64,000 nt of DNA from Roseobacter sp. (GTDB lineage Bacteria; Pseudomonadota; Alphaproteobacteria; Rhodobacterales; Rhodobacteraceae), in the NCBI GenBank assembly GCA_024636495.1, contig JAGXGZ010000053.1:1-64000 (forward strand), given 5' to 3'. Under the pieces are notes generated by a model. The model saw only the letters and a program-made list of their open reading frames with translations, searched no databases and had not been told where the DNA came from. Shown here piece after piece: positions 1 to 7,343 of this stretch (positions are counted from its first letter, which is position 1; each line of letters begins with the position of its first letter). A program made the position numbers and the translations under genes.

Positions 1-1223
1 TCAGTTTTGCGCTTTTGCAGGCGCAGCGCAAGGTTATGACCCGTTCTGCGTTTGGGACGGCCTCGGCGCTTTCCGGCTTTAGAAATGGCTTGCACAGGTG
101 GTTGAGCCTCATGAAAGGCAACCGCCTTGGTGAGGATTTCATCATAGCGTTGCAGGAGTTCATCCATGACGTTGGTGTCAAGTATGCGATCATCGGTTCT
201 TGTGTCTGCCAAGGCTTTGGCCTCAAGCAGAAAGGATTTCATGTCCGTGGCCCACGGTTCTTTCTCGATCACGATCAATGCTTGGAGTTCACGAAGATGA
301 TGCGCATTGCACAGAGCATGTTGGACGCCTTCGATTGTGAAATACGGGCCCCAGTGATCGTGCACAACAAGCCCGCAGACCCCCGTCAAGAGATCGCCCC
401 TGCGGGACGAGACCCGGAAGTGGCTCAGAAGCGGTGAACAGATCACATGTAGCCATTGCGTTTTACCTTCCACGCGCAAGCTGGTCTCATCCAGATGTTT
501 GACTGCCACTTGCGACCCGCTCAGCCGTTCACATACAGCCGTTGCGAAGGGTTTAAGGCGATCAGCTGTGCGCCCGGTAAGCTGCGCCAAGGTGCCTGGA
601 ACGGCTGAGAGGCCAAACAAATCAGACAGAACAAGGGAGAGACGGTCTTGCGGGATGCAATGATAGGTCTGCAGGTAGCTGGCGATACCTGCTATCCGAG
701 GGCCGTATTGAACAGACCCCGAAACACCTTCGGGAAAAACGCTGCGCGTGACAGCATCACACTGGCCGCACCGACACTGATGTACCCGATGCTCGGTTAC
801 CTCGGGCGGCGGCGGAACTGGCAAATCAACCACCTGACGTGCAGCCGTCTTCTCTGCCATGCTGGCTAGGAGTGGCGCGCCGCAAGCGCCACAAATCTCT
901 GGGTAGTGGTTAATAACATGGTCAGGTGTCGCAGTCTGTCGCAACGTCTTCCCCTTATGGCCAGGCTGGCCGCCGGATTTGCGGTCGGATTTGCCCCTCA
1001 AGCTTTGCGTCCGCTTCTGTGCAGGGGGCTTCTTCAAGCCGTCACTTGAAGGTGGGCGGTTGCTTGTCTTACTGTTGAGAGCAGCCTGTCGTTCCAGAAC
1101 ATCGATCCGCTGCTCGAGTGCCGCGATTACTTCGATCTGCTTCAAATAAGCGGCCTCAAAATATGCGGCGCGGCCAGCAATTTCTGAAATGGGAAGAAAC
1201 GGAAACTTTATACCTTGAGACAT
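1..1223 (-). CDS. IS66-family transposase, C-terminus cut by window edge
   Basis: DDE transposase of the IS66 type, probably of the subgroup that carries only the transposase. Reading from the ATG at 1223 toward position 1 gives about 407 uninterrupted codons that run off the window. Visible in order are an N-terminal coiled-coil-like segment (AALEQRIDVLERQAAL), a Ser/Pro-rich and basic linker (NRPPSSDGLKKP), a zinc-binding-like segment with CGACGAPLL and CRCGQCD, and the start of the catalytic domain with HLDETSLRVEG and VVHDHWGPY, which hold the first two acidic residues. The final catalytic Glu lies outside. No frameshift or stop is seen in the visible part. No tnpA or tnpB gene precedes it. 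One end of the element may lie near 1298, but I could not confirm an inverted repeat. Confidence 0.88.
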   Translation of the reverse strand, partial: MSQGIKFPFLPISEIAGRAAYFEAAYLKQIEVIAALEQRIDVLERQAALNSKTSNRPPSSDGLKKPPAQKRTQSLRGKSDRKSGGQPGHKGKTLRQTATPDHVINHYPEICGACGAPLLASMAEKTAARQVVDLPVPPPPEVTEHRVHQCRCGQCDAVTRSVFPEGVSGSVQYGPRIAGIASYLQTYHCIPQDRLSLVLSDLFGLSAVPGTLAQLTGRTADRLKPFATAVCERLSGSQVAVKHLDETSLRVEGKTQWLHVICSPLLSHFRVSSRRGDLLTGVCGLVVHDHWGPYFTIEGVQHALCNAHHLRELQALIVIEKEPWATDMKSFLLEAKALADTRTDDRILDTNVMDELLQRYDEILTKAVAFHEAQPPVQAISKAGKRRGRPKRRTGHNLALRLQKRKT

Positions 1224-1707
1224 ATACCCGTTGATTCAGAACCAACCGGATCAGTCAACCAAAATCCTCAATCCAACATGATGGGCAGTTACGCAAACTA
1301 AAAATTGACGGAAGACACTAAATCAATGGGACGTAGACGGCGCATACAGAGGATATACTCACCCGGGAACGCCGCGAACTGGACAAAATCGATGAAATCC
1401 GAGGAAATAGGTAGGGAGCGTTAGACTCGCAACACTAGCGTCGCAGCGCAGAATCAGTTGAGAAACCAAGTCCAGCGGCACTGCCGTTGGCTCCTTGCTA
1501 AAGCTCACCAGCCCCACGTGATGCCGTAAGTCGAGTTGACGGTGCGCCACGTCGAAAGCCACCAAGATGTGGCACAGGAACTTTTTTCGCATGGCAGTGA
1601 CGAACTTGCCGTTGCGCTGACGTATCTCCTCTTCCATCGTAAGAAGGACCGCTCGGCGTCCAGACGGCTGAATACTCCTGCCTCCACGCCCGCTTTGTCG
1701 CATCGGT
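1224..1707. other. Intergenic stretch with no recognisable gene
   Basis: This 484-base stretch separates the IS66 transposase start from the end of the Nudix gene. Open frames exist on both strands, including a minus-strand frame that overlaps the 3' part of the Nudix gene, but none matches a family I recognise or has a good ribosome-binding site. The part next to the IS66 gene (about 1224 to 1300) is likely the element's non-coding end. The rest may be decayed mobile-element or gene sequence. Confidence 0.5.
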
Positions 1708-2196
1708 TCACCACGTCTTACATGGTGCTGTGCCGCCAACGACTTCCCGCATGCGGCGTATCGTTCCGGGATCAGTGCCATCTGGTAGATCAGCGAGATC
1801 AAAGTACCCGACTTCCGCAATCTCGAGGCTGGTTGGCTTGCTTGCAACGCTGCCTTTGACGTTGCAAACATAGGCCAGCACGTGATCCCGCTGGCTGATG
1901 CCATTGTTGTGGAACACTCCATGTAACACCGGCGTGCCTTCCAGCCGAAGGCCAGTTTCCTGCCGCAACTCGTTTGCCAGGGCGGAAGCTGTCGTCTCCC
2001 CCTTTTCAACGCCGCCGCCTGGGAAATGCCAGCCAGGCGTGTAGGTATGGCGTACCATCAAGAACTTGCCGTCGTCGGAGCGCACAATAGCTCGCACGCC
2101 GAGCGTTAGCCCACGCGCCATCAGGAAGTAGGTATGCAGTGCGCGGCTAAATAGTGAGCCAACGAGGCCTCGCTTCTGTTCAGACACAGACGTCAT
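1708..2196 (-). CDS. Nudix hydrolase
   Basis: Small Nudix-superfamily hydrolase of about 162 residues, expected to cleave a nucleoside-diphosphate-linked substrate that cannot be told from sequence. The Nudix box reads GGGVEKGETTASALANELRQ followed by ETGL. The metal-binding Glu pattern is mostly kept, but the usual Arg before the first Glu is Asn and one Glu is Gln. The N-terminal SRALHTYF and the C-terminal Trp are typical of a short Rhodobacterales Nudix family. I prefer the ATG at 2196 (MTSVSEQ). A longer frame from 2259 would overlap the preceding gene. It follows the CapD-like gene on the same strand by about 50 bases, so the two may be co-transcribed. Confidence 0.75.
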   Translation of the reverse strand: MTSVSEQKRGLVGSLFSRALHTYFLMARGLTLGVRAIVRSDDGKFLMVRHTYTPGWHFPGGGVEKGETTASALANELRQETGLRLEGTPVLHGVFHNNGISQRDHVLAYVCNVKGSVASKPTSLEIAEVGYFDLADLPDGTDPGTIRRMREVVGGTAPCKTW

Positions 2197-2246
2197 GCCC
2201 CGAAACTCAATTTGCTTGGCATTTCGCCCTGTCCTTCGTCTTCCAC

Positions 2247-4151
2247 TCAAGCGGACCAATACGGAATTTTTGCACCGGCCGGTGCATAGTTCAACGGCAA
2301 TTCGCGAAGAATTTCAATAACTGCGGGCAAATCGACATTGTCGCAAGCCTGACGCAGTCGGTCGAGCACCGTCATCAACTCATCCATCGGCAGCGAGTCC
2401 TCAGACGCCGTCATGATGCGCGGATGCATGGTTTGCAACGGATTATTCCCGATCAGAAGCTCCTCGTAGAGCTTCTCGCCCTTCCGTAGGCCTGTGACCC
2501 AGATCGCAATATCGCCCTTCTCGGGCAAAATTTGATCGGGGTGACCCACCAGATACGGCACAAGACCATGGAGCTTCACCATCCCTATCGCAACGTCCAT
2601 GATTTTGATCGGGGCTCCCATGTCCAGAACAAATACATCGCCTCCCACGCCCATGGCTCCGGCCTGGATGACCAGCTGTGCAGCTTCAGGGATAGTCATG
2701 AAATATCGCGTGATATCCTTATGCGTGACCGTGATTGGTCCACCGCTTTCGATCTGAGCGCGGAACCGCGGGATAACCGAGCCGGACGAGCCAAGCACGT
2801 TGCCAAAACGCACCATCGAGAAAACTGTAGAAGACGCCTCCTGCGCATAGGCCTGACAGATCAGTTCAGCGATGCGCTTGGTTGCCCCCATCACATTGGT
2901 CGGTCGTACTGCCTTATCGGTCGAAATCATGATGAAGTTTTCGACACCGAGTTTCTTGGCAACCGATGTGATGGTGAGGGTTCCGAACACGTTGTTCAGA
3001 ACTCCCTCGACCACATTGTCCTCGAGTAAAGGCACATGCTTGTAAGCGGCGGCATGATAGATCGTTTGCACCCCAAATGCTGTGATCGCATCCTCCAGCC
3101 CCCTACTGTTCTGTACCGACCCAAGGATGGGAACCACCCTGATTGAGGGCTGCAAACGAGCGGCAGTCGCGGATAGCTCGGACTCGATCGAATAAAGGGC
3201 AAACTCAGAGGCATCGAAGAGCACCAGCGTCTTAGGTCTTTGGCAAAGAATTTGTCGGCAAAGTTCGCTGCCAATGGATCCGCCCGCCCCGGACACCATT
3301 ACCACGCGCCCCCCGATGTTTTTGCCTAGCAACTCCCGGTCGGGGGCAACTGGATCACGCCCCAGCAAGTCTTCGGCTGCGACTGCCCTTAGCTCCGAAA
3401 TCTTGGCTTTCCCACTGATGATTTCTGACAGCCTTGGGATCGTCTTGAGCTCTACGGACAGATATTCCAATTCTTCTACGATTTCGCGGAGGCGCGGGCG
3501 GCCAATGCCGGGAATGGCGAGTAATACGACCTGCGCACCCGTTTTCTGAAGCAACTGAGGAATTTCACTGGCCGCATAGACTGGCAACCCCCCCACAGTC
3601 AACCCCTGTAGGCTCTTGTCATCATCCACAAGCGCAGCAGGTGTATATTCCCGACCGTGAAACAGCGAATTGAGAAGGTGTATGCCAGAGTCCCCGGCAC
3701 CGTAAATTATTACAGGCTTTTTATGGAGCTGGGCGGGGTTGCGGAAAAAGGTCCGTGCGACAAAGCGCAGCCCGCCAACAGCGAGCAAAACAAGTATTCC
3801 GAAAACGATGGAGACGGAGCTTGGGATACCTGCCCCGAAGGTAAGCCCCGCGAGATAAAGCGTGATAGCTCCGATCAGCGCGGCCTTCGCTATCGTGATC
3901 AGGATCTTGCCTGTCACAAACCGCACGAGAGCGCGATAAAGGCCAAGAAAATGCAAGGAGAGCAGCGTGACCGCCGTCGCGGCGAAAAGAGCGGCCCAAT
4001 CCGCAGGATTTCCCAGAAAGGCAACACTTTCCAGCCGAAACAGCATTGCGCCAATGAAGGAAACCATAATCAAGGCGCAGTCGACAATCAGTTGCACAGC
4101 GACTTTCATCGGCCTGCCTAATCGCGCTAGATAATTGGTATAACTTATCAT
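2247..4151 (-). CDS. Membrane-anchored nucleotide-sugar epimerase/dehydratase (CapD/WbpM/FlaA1 type)
   Basis: A 634-residue polysaccharide biosynthesis enzyme. Members of this family convert UDP-GlcNAc to 4-keto-6-deoxy sugars on the inner membrane face for O-antigen, capsule or exopolysaccharide. Four hydrophobic segments fill the first 140 or so residues. A first nucleotide-binding domain has IIYGAGDSG near residue 150, and the SDR-type domain has SGAGGSIGSE near 290. The active-site block STDKAVRPTNVMGATKR, near 405 to 420, has the Met in place of the usual SDR Tyr that is typical of this subfamily. The length is normal. It is the first gene downstream of the ISAs1/IS5 debris, so its original promoter may be lost. 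The neighbouring export and priming genes suggest an exopolysaccharide role. Confidence 0.9.
   Translation of the reverse strand: MISYTNYLARLGRPMKVAVQLIVDCALIMVSFIGAMLFRLESVAFLGNPADWAALFAATAVTLLSLHFLGLYRALVRFVTGKILITIAKAALIGAITLYLAGLTFGAGIPSSVSIVFGILVLLAVGGLRFVARTFFRNPAQLHKKPVIIYGAGDSGIHLLNSLFHGREYTPAALVDDDKSLQGLTVGGLPVYAASEIPQLLQKTGAQVVLLAIPGIGRPRLREIVEELEYLSVELKTIPRLSEIISGKAKISELRAVAAEDLLGRDPVAPDRELLGKNIGGRVVMVSGAGGSIGSELCRQILCQRPKTLVLFDASEFALYSIESELSATAARLQPSIRVVPILGSVQNSRGLEDAITAFGVQTIYHAAAYKHVPLLEDNVVEGVLNNVFGTLTITSVAKKLGVENFIMISTDKAVRPTNVMGATKRIAELICQAYAQEASSTVFSMVRFGNVLGSSGSVIPRFRAQIESGGPITVTHKDITRYFMTIPEAAQLVIQAGAMGVGGDVFVLDMGAPIKIMDVAIGMVKLHGLVPYLVGHPDQILPEKGDIAIWVTGLRKGEKLYEELLIGNNPLQTMHPRIMTASEDSLPMDELMTVLDRLRQACDNVDLPAVIEILRELPLNYAPAGAKIPYWSA
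2271..2286. repeat. Perfect 16-bp palindrome in the CapD-like gene 3' end
   Basis: TGCACCGGCCGGTGCA is a perfect palindrome that encodes part of the C-terminal YAPAGAK of the CapD-like protein. It lies about 75 bases before the preferred Nudix start. There is no T-tract in the direction of transcription, so it is not a standard terminator. It may be a codon-driven coincidence. Confidence 0.4.
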
Positions 4152-4221
4152 AGAAAGCTGCCTTGGATTAAAAATGCGAGTAGATTGCCTTCACCTATCG
4201 CAACGGGGCCGTGACTACAAC

Positions 4222-4912
4222 TTAGTATCGCCCGTTACGCTGGCGTGGGGCAGGGGAATCGCATGAGATATAGGTGTTGATTATTTCGGAGAGGTAATGA
4301 TCATCCCAAGATGCAATGTGGCGCTTTGATCGCAGGCTATGCTTCCCCTTTACGGAGCGCAGCATGTTGCTTGCAGCGTGTTTTATGGTCGTAAAATTGG
4401 CTGGAGCATTGCCTTTTCGGATACGGCATTCATCGTCGCGAAACACCATGTCCATGATCCAATGCAGCCCGTTTTCTATTCCCCAGTGGTCACGGATGGC
4501 TTTGGCGTGATGTTTAGCATTTGATGTCATTGATGAAATGTAATAGCGGGTTTCGGCGCGCGTTTTATCCTACAGGATGGCATGGTACTGGACCATAACG
4601 ATGCTTTTCAAACCGGGCCAATTGTGGTCCGCCTTTAGCCAGTCAATATCAGTGCAAACTGTGACCCTCCCTGTATCGATACGGCCATGAGACTTCTCTA
4701 CCGTTTCGTGGTAAGTGACTGTTGTGCCGTCGTAATCTACGGCCGCCTGTTCCGTCATGAATAATTCTGTGTCCGTACGTAGGCTGCCCTGATTACCCTT
4801 CAAAGCGAGGATGTAGTCGGCTTCTTCGGAGATGATCTTTGCGGCGATTTCGCATTGGCATCCCATAGCGTCGATGGTGACAATAGCCCCCTTCAGGGTG
4901 AGCAGCTCCCCG
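4222..4912 (-). pseudogene. ISAs1-family transposase, N-terminus lost, internal amber codon
   Basis: Remnant of an ISAs1-family (H-repeat-like) DDE transposase. The minus-strand frame covers the catalytic middle and C-terminus, with AIVTIDAMGCQ holding a catalytic Asp, LALKGNQG, and DHWGIENGLHW holding the Glu. A TAG at 4570 to 4572 interrupts an otherwise continuous frame: YHAIL, stop, DKTRAETRYYISS. The N-terminal part ends abruptly near 4912, where an IS5-type fragment begins on the other strand. The family usually has about 370 residues and roughly 230 remain, so it cannot be functional. The element end is probably close to the GGGGCCGTGAC at about 4205. Confidence 0.85.
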
Positions 4913-4919
4913 ACCGGGC

Positions 4920-5324
4920 CTGCTGGATCAGATCGAGGGCCCGGTTGAGAAGTTTCTTGCGGATGGTGCCTACGATGGCGAGCCAACGGTTGAGGCTCTG
5001 ACTGACCGCTTCGGCCCGTTAGTCGAAGTCACTATCCCACCACCCAAGAACGCGGTCCTGAGCCCCGACGCCTCACGGAACCCGAGCATTCGGGACCGCC
5101 ACATTACCGAAATCGAAGTGCACGGTCGGATGGCTTGGCAGACCTCATCGGGCTACAATCAGCGCAGCCGTATTGAAACGCAGATCGGCCGTTGGAAGGC
5201 CGTCTTCGGGCACAAGCTCAAGGCGCGCAGCTTCGAAAATCAGAGAATAGAGGCCAAGATTGGCGTCCGAGTCCTTAATTGGATGACCGAACTTGGCCGT
5301 CCCAATTTTGAACGCACCGCCTGA
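4920..5324 (+). pseudogene. IS5-family transposase, C-terminal fragment
   Basis: The plus-strand frame begins inside a transposase: FLADGAYDGEPTVEAL, which carries the second catalytic Asp, then IPPPKNAVLSPDAS, GYNQRSRIETQIGRWK with the catalytic Glu region, and a C-terminus MTELGRPNFERTA. This is typical of IS5-type transposases common in Rhodobacterales. The N-terminal half is missing and the frame runs straight into ISAs1 sequence at about 4912 to 4920. The element end may be near 5380, just after ATGCAACAACGCTC. The 80 or so bases from there to the IS3 end at 5463 show nothing I recognise. Confidence 0.85.
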
Positions 5325-5530
5325 AATCCGTCTCGGGTAGGGCGCGTTCCGACCTCTTCCCGCTCCATGCAACAACGCTCTTAATCTTGAGCATTAGCAA
5401 CCTTTACATCTCACCCTCCTGTTTGCTGCGTGAGCAACAGATAAGGCAGCTTCAGATCCCCCTGTGTCAGGGAAGTTGTCCGCTGCTCTATTTTTCTCTA
5501 ATTTTCAGGTGGGCGGATTAGGACAATGAT

Positions 5531-6025
5531 TTGGGATATTCACTGGAACGCAGATCGGCTGTGCTGAAGCGAATGCTGCCGCCGAACAACGTGGCCATTC
5601 GGCAGCTGTCGCAGGAGGAAGGCATTTCGGAGGCGACGCTGCACAAATGGCGTGCGGACGCGCGTGGTAAGGGCCAGCTCTTACCTGACGCTGATGCGAG
5701 CCCTGAGGGCTGGTCGTCACGCGACAAGTTCGCGGCGGTGTTGGAAACTGCTGCGCTGAACGAGGCTGACCTAGCCGAATACTGCCGTAAACGCGGCCTT
5801 TATCCTGCGCAGATTGCCATGTGGCGGGCTGCTTGCGAACAGGCAAATGACTGGGACCGCACGAGTGCGGCACGTCTTGGGCGGGCAACCAAGGAAGAAA
5901 AGAAACGGGTAAAAGATTTGGAACGTGAGCTTGCCCGTAAGGATCGCGCGCTTGCCGAAACCGCAGCACTGCTTGTTCTGCGAAAAAAGGCCTCAGCGAT
6001 CTGGGGGGACGGAGAGGACGCATGA
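5531..6025 (+). CDS. IS3-family transposase OrfA
   Basis: A 164-residue DNA-binding subunit of the IS3-type transposase. Two helix-turn-helix-like regions are visible, one around IRQLSQEEGISEATLHKW near residues 23 to 40 and one around ADLAEYCRKRGLYPAQIAMW. A basic helix with KRVKDLERELARKDRAL follows near the C-terminus and probably forms the leucine-zipper-like oligomerisation segment. The start is a TTG at 5531: an in-frame TAG sits at 5519 to 5521, AGGAC precedes the TTG, and the nearby ATG at 5526 is in a dead frame. Its TGA overlaps the ATG of orfB. Confidence 0.82.
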   Translation: MGYSLERRSAVLKRMLPPNNVAIRQLSQEEGISEATLHKWRADARGKGQLLPDADASPEGWSSRDKFAAVLETAALNEADLAEYCRKRGLYPAQIAMWRAACEQANDWDRTSAARLGRATKEEKKRVKDLERELARKDRALAETAALLVLRKKASAIWGDGEDA

Positions 6026-7083
6026 TCAGCACCCCAGATCGCCAAACCGCAGTTGCTCTGATCAATGAGGCCGTCACCGCAGGAGCGCGGCGCGCCAAAG
6101 CCTGTTCCGAGTTGGAAATCAGCGAACGCACTCTGCGGCGCTGGACAAAAGACGGTGAGGTTCGCCCTGATCAACGCCCCCTCGTGCCACGCCCGGAGCC
6201 AGCAAACGCATTGAGTGCCGCTGAACGTGCGGCTGTTCTAGATGTCTGTAATTCAAAGGAGTTCTCTAGCCTTCCCCCAAGTCAGATTGTGCCAAAGCTA
6301 GCTGATCGGGGGCAGTATCTAGCCTCGGAATCGAGTTTCTACCGCATTCTGCGCGCCAATGGATTGCAGCATCACCGGGGTCGAGCCAAGTCCCCAGTCA
6401 AGCGTAAGAAGCCCACAAGCTATCAGGCATGCGCGTCCTGTGAGGTCTGGACTTGGGACATTACCTGGATGCCGGGGCCTGTCGCAGGCATGTTCTTTTA
6501 TCTGTATCTGATCGTGGACATCTTCAGCCGCAAGATTGTTGGCTGGGAGGTTCATGAGCGTGAAAGTGCGGATCTGGCTGCCATTCTGATCCGCCAAGCC
6601 GTGCTGGCAGAGGGCTGTCATCTTAGCCCTTTGGTTCTGCACGCTGACAACGGTAGCCCGATGAAGGGCGCCACGATGAAGGTGACGATGGAAAAACTGG
6701 GGATCACGGCCTCCTACAGCCGCCCACGTGTCAGCAACGACAACCCCTTCTCAGAGGCGTTGTTCCGAACATGCAAATACCGTCCGGAATGGCCGACCAA
6801 GGGCTTTGCCACCAAGGCGGATGCTCAAGCCTGGGTCCAAACCTTCGCTGGTTGGTACAATAGTGAACACCTGCACAGCGCCATCCGCTTCGTCACGCCA
6901 AATGCGCGCCACGCAGGTCATGATCGTGCGACGCTGACAAATCGTGCCAATCTCTATGCAACTGCTCGCGCCCAAAACCCACAACGCTGGTCAGGAAAAA
7001 CCCGAAACTGGCAACCCGCAGGACCCGTCTGGTTGAACCCAGAAAACGAAATCAGCGCCCCTGAAATCAGAGACGCCGCATGA
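6022..7083 (+). CDS. IS3-family transposase OrfB (DDE integrase domain)
   Basis: A 353-residue catalytic subunit. An N-terminal helix-turn-helix (CSELEISERTLRRW) is followed by an HTH-like segment, then the retroviral-integrase-type core. The core has WTWDITWMPG with the first Asp, VLHADNGSPM with the second, and NDNPFSEALFRTCKYRPEWP with the Glu. YNSEHLHSAIRFVTP is the usual IS3 C-terminal block. All catalytic residues are present. The start ATG overlaps the orfA TGA (ATGA), which suggests termination-reinitiation coupling rather than the programmed frameshift of classical IS3 elements. Its own stop overlaps a further ATG whose frame runs open into glmS. Confidence 0.9.
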   Translation: MISTPDRQTAVALINEAVTAGARRAKACSELEISERTLRRWTKDGEVRPDQRPLVPRPEPANALSAAERAAVLDVCNSKEFSSLPPSQIVPKLADRGQYLASESSFYRILRANGLQHHRGRAKSPVKRKKPTSYQACASCEVWTWDITWMPGPVAGMFFYLYLIVDIFSRKIVGWEVHERESADLAAILIRQAVLAEGCHLSPLVLHADNGSPMKGATMKVTMEKLGITASYSRPRVSNDNPFSEALFRTCKYRPEWPTKGFATKADAQAWVQTFAGWYNSEHLHSAIRFVTPNARHAGHDRATLTNRANLYATARAQNPQRWSGKTRNWQPAGPVWLNPENEISAPEIRDAA

Positions 7084-7143
7084 AATCGGCGGACAACTTG
7101 TTTGAAAACACCGAGATCGCCTCGCAGGTCTATCTCAAAAGGC

Positions 7144-7184
7144 TGGCCACATGCCGTGGAACCAGTGGCCACATCCGCGTGGAA
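7144..7184. repeat. Two short direct repeats with 22-bp period
   Basis: TGGCCACATGCCGTGGAA (7144 to 7161) is followed by TGGCCACATCCGCGTGGAA (7166 to 7184). They lie between the IS3 right end and the IS6 relic. Multiple short terminal repeats of this kind occur at the ends of IS21-family elements. That assignment is only an inference, because no IS21 coding sequence is present. Confidence 0.5.
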
Positions 7185-7187
7185 TAC

Positions 7188-7229
7188 TCACGTGACCCAG
7201 CGAAAGTCACAAAAGTTTGTGACAGAACC
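7188..7229. mobile_element. Relic right end of an IS6-family element
   Basis: These 42 bases match 39 of 42 positions of the right end of the IS6-type element further along (9960 to 10001), in the same orientation, and both end in GTGACAGAACC. Everything to its left is replaced by the IS3 element and other sequence, so only the end survives. With the second copy it brackets glmS in direct orientation. Confidence 0.8.
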
Positions 7230-7244
7230 GCCTGTAAGGTCACT

Positions 7245-7272
7245 TTGCAAACTGCTGAAACTAGGATATACC
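7245..7272 (+). promoter_or_regulatory. Possible glmS promoter
   Basis: TTGCAA (7245 to 7250) and TATACC (7267 to 7272) are 16 bases apart, just outside the IS6 relic and about 70 bases before the glmS start. AGAGG at 7329 to 7333 could serve as the ribosome-binding site. The call rests on motif resemblance only. Confidence 0.35.
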
Positions 7273-7343
7273 CGCGCTTAATAGTAAAGCTGGATCAAAG
7301 ACATTATTCGGCAGATTTATTTTTAATTAGAGGCAGATTATTA

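Larger units (their letters stand above)
5463..7110 (+). mobile_element. Complete IS3-family insertion sequence
   Basis: An element of about 1.65 kb with two transposase genes between imperfect terminal inverted repeats. The left end reads TGTGTCAGGGAAGTTGTCCG from 5463. The right end, read inward from 7110, is TGTTTTCAAACAAGTTGTCC. The two share AAGTTGTCCGC (5473 to 5483 and 7089 to 7099), and the outer bases are TG and CA as in this family. The exact outer boundary and target duplication are uncertain (CCC on the left, CCG on the right). This is the only element in the window that appears able to make an intact transposase. Confidence 0.8.

Noticed and set aside
1359-2009. A 216-codon minus-strand frame overlapping the Nudix gene
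   Set aside because: Its first part is an out-of-frame copy of the Nudix gene and the rest shows no family. There is no ribosome-binding site.
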